Shown: positions 24,989-33,078 of the stretch, one piece after another
Layout: each line of letters starts with the position of its first letter
Position numbering within the stretch: the stretch's first letter is position 1
Assembly (NCBI GenBank): GCA_947311255.1
Contig: CAMZKL010000051.1
Location: 1 to 33,078 of the forward strand
DNA length: 33,078 nt
From: an uncultured Chlorobiota bacterium
GTDB taxonomy: Bacteria; Bacteroidota; Bacteroidia; Bacteroidales; JAADGE01
Direction: 5' to 3'
Program-made: the position numbers and the translations under genes
Notes under the pieces: model-generated
What the model was told of the DNA's origin: nothing
Databases searched by the model: none
Seen by the model: only the letters and a program-made list of their open reading frames with translations

Positions 24989-27313
24989 TTAATTCATAAA
25001 TAGAAATTTTGTTACAAAAGTTTGAGAGCCATCAACATTAGTGCAATAAACAAGATAAACTCCACTACTCACTCTTCTGCCATCAAAAGTATTACCATCC
25101 CAAATTGCTTGTCCTCCAAGTGATTTAGTTTCATAAACTGCATTTCCTGAAATATCAGTAAATTTTACATTTACATCATCAGCCAAACCAGTTACAGTAA
25201 TTTTTCCGGAATATCCGGGTCTAACCGGATTAGGAAATACATATACATCTCCAAATTCTTCGGCGGCTTTTGTTGCATCACTTCTGTAAGACATAATTCC
25301 TATATCTGTGAGTATAAATACTTCACCGGAAATATCATTAATTGAAATATCATTAATTGAATTAGAAATTAATGGGCTGTTAAACTTATTAAAATTATGA
25401 ACTTCCTCTTTTCCATTATCAGAAACTAAAAATACTCCGGAACTTTTAGTTGCAATCCACTTCCTATTTGCTCCATCAACTTCAATATCGGTAACAATAT
25501 CTGTGCTAAAAAGGTATTGTTCTGATGTGTCAATTCCATATGAAGTAAGTTGGATTCTGTCGGCATAGAAATTATCTTCAAATACATTATCCTGATTGTA
25601 ATAAACCACAATACCATCATCAGTTCCTACCCAAATTTTTCCTTCCTTGTCTTGAGCAATTGAATTTATAGTATTTGAAATTAATTCCCCATTACTTTCA
25701 ACAGGAGAAAATTTCTTAAAAGTGTCATCATTTTTGTCAAGTGGAGTATTGTTATCATCAAAAACTAGAAGTCCTTTTGCTTCTCCTAGTAATATCCATT
25801 TGTTGTTGTTTTGAGTTACTATAATTTTGTTAGGATAATTATTTGTAATCAAACCATTAAAATTAAAACTTTCCCACTCATTATCTTTTGTTTTAACGGA
25901 AATTGGGTTTGCAACATGCTGATTTAGTATCCAAAGGCTATTGTTTTTGTCGAAAGCCATATCCGGAATTCTAATATAGCTATATTCTGGAATTGTAATA
26001 TCAGGGCGGAGAGTACTATTTTGATGATGGTAATGGTTTGTCCATTCATTACTGTTAAATTCAAAAACTCCGTAGCCCCATGAACCAATAAAAATATTTT
26101 TCGGATTTTTCGGATTAACTGCTATTGAAAAAAAGTTAAATGCAGTGTCTCTTGTTATGCTGTATGTTTGCCATTCTTCATTTTTAAAAACATTATAAAT
26201 AGGGTTATGCCATTTTTTTGCTTTATTATTTCCATTTGTTGTTATTATTTTTCCATTTATATACTTTGCTTTTGCGGTAGTGTTGTTTATTGGTCCATTT
26301 GGGTAGGTGTAATAAAGCTCTTCTTGTTTTCCGAAAACTAAACCGAATCTTTTGTCTGCAATATAAAAAGTTGTGTCTTCATCAGCAAATCCGAAATCCA
26401 TAAATGGCCAATGATTTACTTCATCATTTACAAAAGAATATGAAGGTTTTATGCTTGAAATTTCAGCTAAATTTTTATTATACACTTTTGATTCTGAACT
26501 TAAAGTTATTGTAAGGAATTTATTAGTACTACTAAAAGATCTAAAACTTTTTAATGATGAAGAAAAAATGCTCCAAACATTGTCTTTATATTTATATATA
26601 CTACTTCTGTTAGTTGAAGAATTATATTGGCTAAAAAATAAATACTCATTATAAGATAAAATAGCATTTATTGGAAATTGATAATTAGGGATATCAGTTT
26701 GTAATTGCCAATTTTCAAAATTTGAAAGGTTTGAACTTAAATTAGCATATAATAAACCTTCATCTGTTGCGGCATAAATATTTGAGTTAAATATTGTTAC
26801 GTCATTAACTTTTTTGTAAGACGAATTTTCTCCAATGAAGTAAGTGTCAGAAATTTCAATTTTGTCAGTGTTTAAAACAACAATCCCAAAACCACATGAT
26901 AGGTATGCAGTGTTACCGTAGAAAGAGATTTTGTTTATAGTTTTATTATGACTTATTTGTTTTCTTTTTATTTCAGATAAATTATAGACAGTATTATTCT
27001 TAATAACATCAATGTTTGAGTTTTTATATGCAATAATTAAAATTTTGTTTGATTTGTTAAAAGCGATTGTTTGTATTTCGCTGTCAGACAATCCATTAAT
27101 TTTTGAAAGTTTTTCAAGAGAGCCTTCTGTTTTATCATAAGAAAATAATGCTAATTCTCCTGCAACATAAACCTTGTCTCCTGCATCAGCAACACAATTT
27201 GTGTTTCGGTATGAAAAATGTTCTCTCCATTGTCCTATCTCTATTTGAGAGAATGAAGAAAGACTAAAAAGAAACAAAAATGCAGATGTAATTATGGATC
27301 GAGTAAAATTCAT
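24989..27313 (-). CDS. porZ: T9SS accessory protein PorZ-like (beta-propeller, A-LPS-delivery type)
   Basis: 774 aa, close to the Porphyromonas gingivalis PorZ length. A signal peptide (residues 1-22, ending SSFSQ) is followed by two beta-propeller-like regions made of short blades with two-component-regulator-type repeats such as ISFYGNTAYLSCGFGIVVL (~128-146), IWVGTDDGIVVY and KWIATKSSGVFLV. The last ~80 residues form a T9SS type A sorting domain (VYVFPNPVRPG ... WDGNTFDGRRVSSGVYLVY ... KFLFMN). In P. gingivalis PorZ sits on the cell surface, binds anionic LPS and helps the PorU sortase complex attach A-LPS to T9SS cargo. The N-terminal pattern (GQWREHFSYRNTNCVA ... LFSYDK ... INGLSDSEI) is typical of PorZ, so the name is given, though other propeller-plus-sorting-domain proteins exist. 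Confidence 0.82.
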   Translation of the reverse strand: MNFTRSIITSAFLFLFSLSSFSQIEIGQWREHFSYRNTNCVADAGDKVYVAGELALFSYDKTEGSLEKLSKINGLSDSEIQTIAFNKSNKILIIAYKNSNIDVIKNNTVYNLSEIKRKQISHNKTINKISFYGNTAYLSCGFGIVVLNTDKIEISDTYFIGENSSYKKVNDVTIFNSNIYAATDEGLLYANLSSNLSNFENWQLQTDIPNYQFPINAILSYNEYLFFSQYNSSTNRSSIYKYKDNVWSIFSSSLKSFRSFSSTNKFLTITLSSESKVYNKNLAEISSIKPSYSFVNDEVNHWPFMDFGFADEDTTFYIADKRFGLVFGKQEELYYTYPNGPINNTTAKAKYINGKIITTNGNNKAKKWHNPIYNVFKNEEWQTYSITRDTAFNFFSIAVNPKNPKNIFIGSWGYGVFEFNSNEWTNHYHHQNSTLRPDITIPEYSYIRIPDMAFDKNNSLWILNQHVANPISVKTKDNEWESFNFNGLITNNYPNKIIVTQNNNKWILLGEAKGLLVFDDNNTPLDKNDDTFKKFSPVESNGELISNTINSIAQDKEGKIWVGTDDGIVVYYNQDNVFEDNFYADRIQLTSYGIDTSEQYLFSTDIVTDIEVDGANRKWIATKSSGVFLVSDNGKEEVHNFNKFNSPLISNSINDISINDISGEVFILTDIGIMSYRSDATKAAEEFGDVYVFPNPVRPGYSGKITVTGLADDVNVKFTDISGNAVYETKSLGGQAIWDGNTFDGRRVSSGVYLVYCTNVDGSQTFVTKFLFMN

Positions 27314-27372
27314 TGCTTAAATTTATCTGATTATAGAATAAAATCTTAACGAAAAATTGATTATAAAATTGT

Positions 27373-27948
27373 TTAAAAACTTTTCAAAAAATCAGCTAAT
27401 TTTTTTGTTGCAATTCCTCTGTGGCTTATTTTATTTTTAATTTCAGAAGGCAATTCCGCAAAAGTTTTTTTGTAATTTTCCGGTTGAAAAATTGGGTCGT
27501 AACCAAATCCCAAGTTTCCTTTTTTCTTATTTAATATCTTACCTTTTATAATTCCTTCAAATTGATGTTCTTTTCCATTAATAATTAAAGAAATTACTGT
27601 TTTAAATTGAGCATTTCTATTTTTAGTTCCTTCAAGTTTTTTTAGAACTTTTTTCACATTGTCTTCAAAAGAACAGTCTTCTCCGGCATATCTAGCAGAA
27701 TATACACCCGGTTCGCCGTTTAAAGCATCAATTTCAAGACCTGTATCATCTGCAAAACAGTTCATTTTATATTTTTTATATATATAATGTGATTTTTGAG
27801 AAGCATTTCCTTCAATTGTGTTTTGTGTTTCGGGTATGTCTTCAAAACATTCTATGTCTTTAAGGCTTACAATCTTAAATCTTTTATTTATGATTTTTGT
27901 AACTTCTTCAAGTTTATGTTTGTTGTTTGTTGCAAATATTAGCTTCAT
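27373..27948 (-). CDS. rdgB: non-canonical purine NTP pyrophosphatase (RdgB/HAM1)
   Basis: 191 aa. The enzyme hydrolyses dITP, ITP and XTP to monophosphates, keeping deaminated purines out of DNA and RNA. Family motifs are complete: the N-terminal [12 protein letters not shown] (4-15), [12 protein letters not shown] (65-76), [15 protein letters not shown] (78-92), [10 protein letters not shown] near 148-157 and the C-terminal [10 protein letters not shown]. It lies between porZ (59 bp downstream) and dut (70 bp upstream) on the same strand. The gap to dut holds a heptamer tandem repeat, so it is uncertain whether the two share a transcript. Confidence 0.96.
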   Translation of the reverse strand: MKLIFATNNKHKLEEVTKIINKRFKIVSLKDIECFEDIPETQNTIEGNASQKSHYIYKKYKMNCFADDTGLEIDALNGEPGVYSARYAGEDCSFEDNVKKVLKKLEGTKNRNAQFKTVISLIINGKEHQFEGIIKGKILNKKKGNLGFGYDPIFQPENYKKTFAELPSEIKNKISHRGIATKKLADFLKSF

Positions 27949-27954
27949 ACAGTA

Positions 27955-28003
27955 GTTGAAAGTTAAAAGTTAAAAGTTGAAAGTTAAAAGTTGAAAGTTA
28001 ATA
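27955..28003. repeat. heptanucleotide tandem repeat (7 units)
   Basis: Seven consecutive 7-bp units, of which six are GTTGAAA or GTTAAAA in mixed order (27955-27996) and the last is GTTAATA (27997-28003). It fills most of the 70-bp gap between rdgB and dut and ends six bases from the rdgB start codon, so a change in unit number would alter the rdgB leader. Units carry no spacers, so it is not CRISPR. Confidence 0.85.
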
Positions 28004-28018
28004 CGGTATTTTTTCGTG

Positions 28019-28450
28019 TTATTTTCCGGTATGTCCGAAACCACCGGCACCTCTTTCAGTTTTGTTTAAAGTATCAACTTCAATAAGTTCGGCCTTTTCG
28101 TGTTTAGCTATTATCATTTGGCAAATACGTTCGCCGTCTTTTATTACAAATTCTTCTGATGATAGATTAACTAAAATAATACCTATTTCGCCTCTATAGT
28201 CGGCATCAATAGTGCCTGGCGTATTTAAAACAGTAATTCCGTGTTTGTATGCCAAGCCACTACGAGGACGAATTTGTGCTTCATATCCTTCGGGAAGTTC
28301 TATAAATAGTCCGGTTTTTATTAAAGTTCGTTCGAGCGGTTTCAAAATTACTGGTTTATCAATATTTGCTCTTAAATCCATTCCTGCAGAAAGCATTGTT
28401 TCATAGGCGGGAAGCTGATGTTTAGATTTGTTTACGATTTTTATTTTCAT
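28019..28450 (-). CDS. dut: dUTP diphosphatase
   Basis: 143 aa trimeric-type dUTPase, which converts dUTP to dUMP and PPi, preventing uracil incorporation and supplying the thymidylate pathway. All five motifs are visible: SAGMDLRAN (21-29), [10 protein letters not shown], the central [14 protein letters not shown] with the catalytic Asp, ERICQMI, and the C-terminal [12 protein letters not shown] that closes over the substrate. It is divergent from the MFS gene at 28560 across a 109-bp region, and precedes rdgB in the same direction, forming a pair of nucleotide-pool-cleaning enzymes. Confidence 0.97.
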   Translation of the reverse strand: MKIKIVNKSKHQLPAYETMLSAGMDLRANIDKPVILKPLERTLIKTGLFIELPEGYEAQIRPRSGLAYKHGITVLNTPGTIDADYRGEIGIILVNLSSEEFVIKDGERICQMIIAKHEKAELIEVDTLNKTERGAGGFGHTGK

Positions 28451-28559
28451 TTTTCATATATGTTAAAAAAAACCAAATATGAGAAAAAAAATTTTATAAA
28501 ATGGAATGAAATTACGTTATTTGTTATTTAATTTTAAATTTTTACTAAATAATTAAATA

Positions 28560-30263
28560 ATGACAGACAAAATAGTACAATCATTACGAGAATCGAAGGG
28601 AACACGGTGGACAGCATTGATATTAGCTTCTTTATCAATTTTCGGAGCATATTATTTTAATTATGCTTTATCCTCAATTAAGCCAATGCTAGAAAGTATT
28701 CTGGGTTGGAACAGTGAAGATTTTGGGACATATACCTCTGCTTATGCTTGGTTTAATGTGTTTTTATTTATGTTAATTATTAGCGGTTTTATTCTTGATA
28801 AATTAGGAATAAGAAAAACCGGTTTAGGAGCCACAATTGTTATGTTTTTAGGAACAGCTTTAAACTATTGGGCAGTTAAACATCAATTTCCGGAAGGTGC
28901 CGTAATTAATATTCCACTTCTTGGAGCAATGAAAACACAAGTTTTTCTTTCCTCAATAGGTTTTGCCATTTTTGGAGTTGGGACGGAAGCTATTGGAATA
29001 ACAATTTCAAAAGCAGTTGTTAGATGGTTTAAAGGAAAAGAAATGGCACTTGCAATGGGGATGCAAATGTCTATTGCTAGATTAGGAACTTTGCTTGCTC
29101 TTGCAATTTCATTGCCTCTTGCAAAGAATTTTACTGTAACTGCTCCTATTTTGTTTGCATTAATTGTTATGATAATGGGTGTTGTTTCTTTTACACTTTT
29201 TTCAATTTTGGACAAAAAACTTGACAAATCTGAAGAAAGTACAAAAGAAGAGGTTTCAAGTGATGATGAGTTTAAAATAAAAGATATTTTATTAATTATA
29301 GGAAACAAGGGTTTTTGGTATATAGCAATTTTATGCGTTTTGTTTTATTCTGCAGTTTTCCCGTTTTTGTTTTATGCAACAGATTTAATGATTAATAAAT
29401 ATAATGTTAGTCCATATCTTGCAGGAACAATTCCAGCATTATTGCCTTTTGGAACTCTTTTCTTAACTCCCTTATTTGGAGGTATTTATGATAAGTATGG
29501 AAAGGGGGCAACAATAATGATTGTTGGTTCATTGATTTTAATTTTTGTTCATGGAATATTGGCTATACCATCAGTAACTCTATGGTGGATTGCTGCTGTA
29601 ATGGTAATTATTTTAGGAATAGGTTTTTCTTTAGTTCCTTCTGCAATGTGGCCTTCTGTTCCAAAAATTATTCCTGAGAAACAATTAGGAACTGCATATG
29701 CAGTAATTTTCTGGATACAAAATATTGGTTTATTATTTATACCTTTAATATTAGGGTCTGTTTTAAATTCTACAAATCCTGATGTTTCGCCAAATAAAAT
29801 TGTTGTAAAAACTGCTATTGAAAAAGTTTTTAATGAGGTATTAACTGCTGATAATTTTACTGGTAAAGACATAGGTAAAGCCGTTGAAAAAGCAACAGGA
29901 ACAGCTGTGGATTCTATTGTTCAATATGCTAATTATGTTCCGGTTAGTATAAAAGAAGTAAATACTGAAAATGTTCAGAATGAAATTTATATGAATATTT
30001 CAAACGAAATGAGCAAGGTTAATTTTTCTGAAAAGAAGGAAGATATTTTAAAAAGTGTAATTACAATTGGAAAACGTAATGCTTATATGGTAATTGAAAA
30101 AGAAAAGCTGAATTTAAGATATGATTATTTTTATGATATGCTTATATTCTTGGGTCTTTCAATCTTATCATTATTCTTTGCATTTATGTTAAGAATTGAA
30201 GATAAGAAAAAAGGCTATGGTTTAGAATTGCCGAATATTGAGAAAAAAGAATCGGAAGAATAA
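28560..30263 (+). CDS. MFS transporter with large periplasmic insert before the last membrane helix
   Basis: 567 aa, well above the usual ~400-450 for the family. Eleven membrane segments are seen up to residue ~400, including the loop 2-3 signature GFILDKLGIRKTG (76-88) and the equivalent GGIYDKYGKGATIM in the second half. Between the eleventh segment and the last one (about 526-545) lies a hydrophilic block of ~120 residues (about 402-521), rich in Lys, Glu and Asn, which standard MFS topology would place in the periplasm. A second acidic stretch (218-240) forms the central cytosolic loop. Substrate is unknown; some features recall the oxalate/formate or phosphoglycerate-type branches, but not enough to name it. 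It is followed by a strong terminator. Confidence 0.8.
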   Translation: MTDKIVQSLRESKGTRWTALILASLSIFGAYYFNYALSSIKPMLESILGWNSEDFGTYTSAYAWFNVFLFMLIISGFILDKLGIRKTGLGATIVMFLGTALNYWAVKHQFPEGAVINIPLLGAMKTQVFLSSIGFAIFGVGTEAIGITISKAVVRWFKGKEMALAMGMQMSIARLGTLLALAISLPLAKNFTVTAPILFALIVMIMGVVSFTLFSILDKKLDKSEESTKEEVSSDDEFKIKDILLIIGNKGFWYIAILCVLFYSAVFPFLFYATDLMINKYNVSPYLAGTIPALLPFGTLFLTPLFGGIYDKYGKGATIMIVGSLILIFVHGILAIPSVTLWWIAAVMVIILGIGFSLVPSAMWPSVPKIIPEKQLGTAYAVIFWIQNIGLLFIPLILGSVLNSTNPDVSPNKIVVKTAIEKVFNEVLTADNFTGKDIGKAVEKATGTAVDSIVQYANYVPVSIKEVNTENVQNEIYMNISNEMSKVNFSEKKEDILKSVITIGKRNAYMVIEKEKLNLRYDYFYDMLIFLGLSILSLFFAFMLRIEDKKKGYGLELPNIEKKESEE

Positions 30264-30274
30264 AATAAATTAAT

Positions 30275-30304
30275 AAAACCGCTTGTAAGTTGCAAGCGGT
30301 TTTT
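30275..30304 (+). terminator. rho-independent terminator of the MFS gene
   Basis: AAAACCGCTTG (30275-30285) / CAAGCGGTTTT (30293-30303), perfect 11-bp stem, 7-base loop, T run. It lies 12 bp after the stop codon. The tRNA-Val promoter overlaps it. Confidence 0.9.
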
Positions 30305-30313
30305 ATAATTTTG
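30283..30313 (+). promoter_or_regulatory. promoter of tRNA-Val, embedded in the upstream terminator
   Basis: TTG (30283-30285) lies in the left arm of the terminator stem; after 20 bases comes TAATTTTG (30306-30313), an exact -7 element. The start would be about 10 bases before the tRNA. Confidence 0.6.
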
Positions 30314-30329
30314 TAAAATGTTGAATAAA

Positions 30330-30404
30330 GATCCTTTAGCTCAGTTGGTTTAGAGCACTTGCTTGACAGGCAAGGGGTCGGCAGTTCAAATCTGCCAAGG
30401 ATCA
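30330..30404 (+). tRNA. tRNA-Val (anticodon GAC)
   Basis: Acceptor GATCCTT / AAGGATC pairs perfectly; D arm AGCTCAGTTGGTTTAGAGC; anticodon arm CTTGC-TTGACAG-GCAAG with GAC at 34-36; T arm GGCAGTTCAAATCTGCC; discriminator A, no encoded CCA. It reads GTC and GTT codons. Confidence 0.96.
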
Positions 30405-30414
30405 CATTGAAAGT

Positions 30415-30450
30415 AAAGGGTTTGCATTAATTTGTGAATCCTTTTTATTT
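30415..30450 (+). terminator. terminator of tRNA-Val
   Basis: AAAGGGTTTGCA (30415-30426) pairs with TGTGAATCCTTT (30433-30444) over 12 positions, three of them G-U in RNA, with a 6-base loop and a T-rich tail. Confidence 0.6.
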
Positions 30451-30453
30451 TGC

Positions 30454-30474
30454 GGTGTAAACATGGTGTAAACA
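30454..30474. repeat. tandem duplicated GGTGTAAACA
   Basis: Two exact copies of GGTGTAAACA (30454-30463 and 30465-30474) separated by one T, between the tRNA-Val terminator and the stop codon of the minus-strand pseudogene. Such direct repeats near a tRNA 3' end can be recombinase or replication-slip marks; nothing more can be shown here. Confidence 0.6.
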
Positions 30475-30478
30475 ATTT

Positions 30479-32222
30479 TTATTTCAAAATACTAAAATTC
30501 CAACTGTAATTCAGAGTTCCGGTAAATTCTGTAAAATTACCCGTATTGTTTTCTTTCTGAAGATTTCTGTTTAAAATAATTATACTTAGTCCTAAATTGT
30601 GCTTTTTCTTAACAGAATATGTTCCATTTAATCTAAAACTCAAAATTCTGCTTTGAGAATTACCGTTAATAAAAGATTGATTATAAGAAGCAGAAAATGT
30701 TGATTTCAATGTTTTTTCAAAAAATGATTTGCCAACACTAACAGTTGGGCCAATTGTAAAAGATTTATTTTCTGAAATAGTATTTAAGTTTCCTGCCAAA
30801 GATGTTGTTATTGTTAATGTTTTTGGAATAATACTATGAATATATGAGAAGTTCCCATTATAAAAAAATGAGCCTCCATTTGAATTTTGAGTTGTTTGCC
30901 TTTCTGCTGCTTTTTGATAGTTTAAATTTATACTAATACTTTTCCTTAGCTCTTTATCAGTTGGGTCACCAAGTGAGTACATTGTATTTAAACCAGCACT
31001 TTGTGTAAGTTGAGTAAAATTTAAAGTATCCAAATTTTCATAAGGATTTGTTTGATTAATTTCATCAAACTCAGAACGAATATAGGTGTAAGAACTGAAA
31101 TTTGAATAATTTAAAGACATATTTAATTTTGGTGAAGGCGAATAACTCGTATTTAAAGATGTAACAAACCGTTTCATTCCCGACAGTTTTTCATTATCTA
31201 AATTATTCCTTTGTCCGCCGACATTTAAGCCGACATTTAATTTATTTTTAAGAAATTTTACAGATGAGTTTACTGTTAAATTTTCAAAATCATTATTAAA
31301 ATAATATGCTCCGAGTGTTGTATATTCCGGATCAACTCTTTCGTAAGCTAAACCAACGGAATAATTTTCTTCAGAATACATTAAACTTGATTTAACCGCT
31401 TTTTTATATATGGTTGAACTTCTGTTTGTCATCATAAAATCCGTTGCCTTATAAAAATTAGGAATGTTTTCAGAACTTTCATTACTGTTCATATTTACAG
31501 ATAATGCACTGCTTCCAAACTCCGCAGTTAATGTAACTTTTTTAAATAAAGATTTACTGGCATTAACATTAAAAACTAAATTTTGCATAGGATTAATTTC
31601 TGAATTTGAAACGGATAAACTATCCAAGGAATTAATATCATCTTTTGCTGCAAAAACAACAAAATCAATAAAATTACTGCCTTTGCCAATTCCTGCTTTT
31701 ATTGCATAAGCCATACGTTTATATGCAGCTTGTGTATTAACAGTATCGGGTTTTACGGCATTTTGAAGTTTCCCGTACATTGCACTGAAACGAAAAATTC
31801 CCGGAGTTAATTCAATCCCTGTTCCGTAAAAAGTTCTGCCGCTCATTGAATACGGAGAAAAGGTCATTGAACGATAGCCCAGATGTATTTTTATCCATTT
31901 GTAGTAGGGTGATTCCGTATTGATTAAAAGGCATCAATTTCATTGTTTGATATTGAAAATCCTGATTTGAATATGTTCCTGAAAAGGGAATATTCCAACC
32001 ATAAATTGAAAGATTAAGATTTCCTGAAAGAAAATAAGTATATGGGTTTCGCCTTGCTTCCATACCATTTATGCCGTATAGAATTTGATTGGCAGAAACT
32101 CCTCCAGATAATTTAAAGGGCTTATCTTTAAAACGGTCAAATAAAGTTTCAACATTCTGAGCTTTTGATGTTGAACTTATTATCAATAGTAAAAATATAA
32201 ATATTTGTAATTTCTTTTTCAT
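30479..32222 (-). pseudogene. outer-membrane-type beta-strand protein, broken by a frameshift
   Basis: Two overlapping reading frames read as one protein of about 580 aa. The first (32222 to 31812) starts with a signal peptide (MKKKLQIFIFLLLIISSTSKAQ) and continues in good frame to residue 104 (NQYGI). From 31909 the other frame continues with PYYKWIKIHLGYRSM and runs to 30479. The natural sense would be YGIS-PYYKW, so one base is extra or two are missing at about 31907-31913. The body is made of alternating amphipathic strands with many Asn, Ser, Thr and aromatic residues, as in outer-membrane beta-barrel proteins, and ends in an aromatic-rich strand (FTGTLNYSWNFSILK). I do not recognise a named family. 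It lies downstream of a PorP/SprF gene on the same strand. A sequencing error is an alternative to true inactivation. Confidence 0.75.
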
Positions 32223-32252
32223 TTGTGATTATAATACATATTATACAATTAT

Positions 32253-32320
32253 GAGTTATGAATTATGAGTTTCGTCATGTCTCTTTTAATTAATAATTCC
32301 TCATTCATAATTCTTAATTC
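32253..32320. repeat. AT-rich inverted repeat between PorP/SprF and the frameshifted gene
   Basis: GAGTTATGAATTATGA (32253-32268) and TCATAATTCTTAATTC (32305-32320) are inverted with two to three mismatches over 16 positions. The right arm covers the stop codon of the PorP/SprF gene. Repeats built from ATTATGAATT units are common between Bacteroidota genes; it could act as a weak terminator or RNA-stabilising hairpin. Confidence 0.55.
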
Positions 32321-33078
32321 AAATTATATTTTTTCCCTACTTTATATTTGCTGTCCACATCAGGTGTATCAGAGCTTTTCTTTCCTAATCTTTTCTTAAA
32401 TAAAATCATAAGTTCGAAGCCCTCCAAATAATCGGCAATACCTGATAAATCAGCCGTATTATATTCATATCCGAAACCTATTGAGTAATTCTTTTTATTA
32501 AAATCAATATTACAAGCAATAATATTCCCTGAAATAAAACGAGGCGTTACAGACAAACTTGCTTTTTTTAGAATTCCAGAAGTGTTACTATTTAAAGGAA
32601 AATTAAATTTAGTTCCGATATTATAACTTAATGTCTCACTTGTATAGTAAATTGTTATTTCCGGGCTAATACTTAATTGTTCTTTGGTAAGCAACCTGAA
32701 ACCACCTTGAAAACTTAACCTAAAATCTAATTCAGAACGAAAATCACTGAAAGAAATATTTGGACGATTTAAGTGAAATGCAGAAATACCTGAATAATAT
32801 TTTGGAAGTTTATGTCCATCATCATATTGCCAAATTATACCTGCTGCAATATCTCCATAAGATTTTGATTGAGTAAAAAGACTTTCATTTATTGGTGCAG
32901 ACGGGTCAAAGCCTGAATTAGAAATATATTGGCTTCCTGTTGTAAATCCACTTGTATTTATTGCTCGCCTGTAAAAACCTCCTGACAATGCTGCCGAAAC
33001 AGACTGCTTTTGTGAAATCATAATATTATATGCAAATGATACATTTATACCTGTATTCGACAAATAACCAATTTCTCC
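32314..33078 (-). CDS. PorP/SprF family type IX secretion outer-membrane protein (5' end outside window)
   Basis: The frame is open to the right edge (it reads GEIGYLSNTG before and after base 33063), so the start and signal peptide lie outside; a TTG at 33063 is not the start. About 254 residues remain. The alternating-strand pattern with SFAYNIMIS, LSGGFYRRAINTSGF, the conserved PKYYSGISAFHLNRP segment, YSIGFGYEYNTADL and the closing GFELMILFKKRLGKK fit the PorP/SprF family, 14-stranded barrels that anchor type B T9SS cargo or link to the T9SS machinery. Such genes usually sit next to a type B cargo gene; that neighbour, if present, is beyond the window. A 7-8 residue basic and charged tail follows the last strand. 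Confidence 0.88.
   Translation of the reverse strand, partial: GEIGYLSNTGINVSFAYNIMISQKQSVSAALSGGFYRRAINTSGFTTGSQYISNSGFDPSAPINESLFTQSKSYGDIAAGIIWQYDDGHKLPKYYSGISAFHLNRPNISFSDFRSELDFRLSFQGGFRLLTKEQLSISPEITIYYTSETLSYNIGTKFNFPLNSNTSGILKKASLSVTPRFISGNIIACNIDFNKKNYSIGFGYEYNTADLSGIADYLEGFELMILFKKRLGKKSSDTPDVDSKYKVGKKYNLN

Noticed and set aside
27955-28003. CRISPR array
   Set aside because: Units are only 7 bp, contiguous, and without spacers; no cas genes are in the window.
33061-33063. TTG as start of the PorP/SprF gene
   Set aside because: The frame stays open to the window edge and no signal peptide follows the TTG; the gene simply runs off the end.

Overview
The window is low-GC DNA, packed with genes and typical of a free-living member of the Bacteroidota. 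Four things point there: type IX secretion (T9SS) cargo with both A-type and B-type C-terminal sorting domains, the T9SS accessory proteins PorZ and PorP/SprF, the Bacteroidota-restricted DUF4290 family, and several promoters of the form TTG-N19/20-TAnnTTTG used by the main sigma factor of this phylum. Both tRNA genes lack an encoded CCA. The species cannot be named from this sequence.

Layout. 1-761: 3' end of a large secreted protein with Ig/cadherin-like repeats and a type A sorting domain. 1040-3057: an orphan membrane histidine kinase and a small acyltransferase-like (FeeM/GNAT) protein. 3228-4976: a PKD/P-domain protein with a type B sorting domain. 5082-8389: Lon protease and an EI24/CysZ-like membrane protein. 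8518-11518: DUF4290 protein, MurA (with Asp in place of the usual catalytic Cys) and an HTH regulator. 11535-12485 (minus): family 2 glycosyltransferase. After a 516-bp gap come a 72-aa unknown protein, Pcm (minus), a polyprenyl-phosphate sugar-phosphate transferase and a large DUF2723 (GT117-like) membrane protein. 18894-20441: acyl-CoA carboxylase beta subunit. The next gap holds a 96-bp element with terminal inverted repeats. 20845-24796 is a pyrimidine salvage block: uridine kinase, a PolB-like 3'-5' exonuclease, a bifunctional-nuclease-family protein, a NupG-like nucleoside transporter and uracil phosphoribosyltransferase, closed by a strong terminator. The minus strand then carries tRNA-Leu(CAA), porZ, rdgB and dut. 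28560-30263 is an MFS transporter with a large loop insert, followed by tRNA-Val(GAC). The right end is a frameshifted outer-membrane-type protein and a PorP/SprF protein running off the edge.

How it fits together. The strongest theme is the cell surface. Two T9SS cargo proteins, PorZ and PorP/SprF are accompanied by an initiating sugar-phosphate transferase, a polyprenyl-linked GT2 and a GT117-like protein, which are the kinds of enzyme that build surface glycan (in Porphyromonas, T9SS cargo is anchored to A-LPS and PorZ binds A-LPS). The second theme is nucleotide metabolism: Udk, NupG-like and Upp for salvage; RdgB and Dut for cleaning the NTP pool.

Most of the window is ordinary chromosomal content. 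I did not find a convincing new defence or mobile system. The items most worth a second look are the frameshift at about 31907-31913, the Asp-type MurA, the inverted-repeat element at 20574-20669, the MFS transporter with a ~120-residue insert, the P-domain cargo protein without a protease domain, and a tRNA-Val promoter embedded in the preceding gene's terminator.
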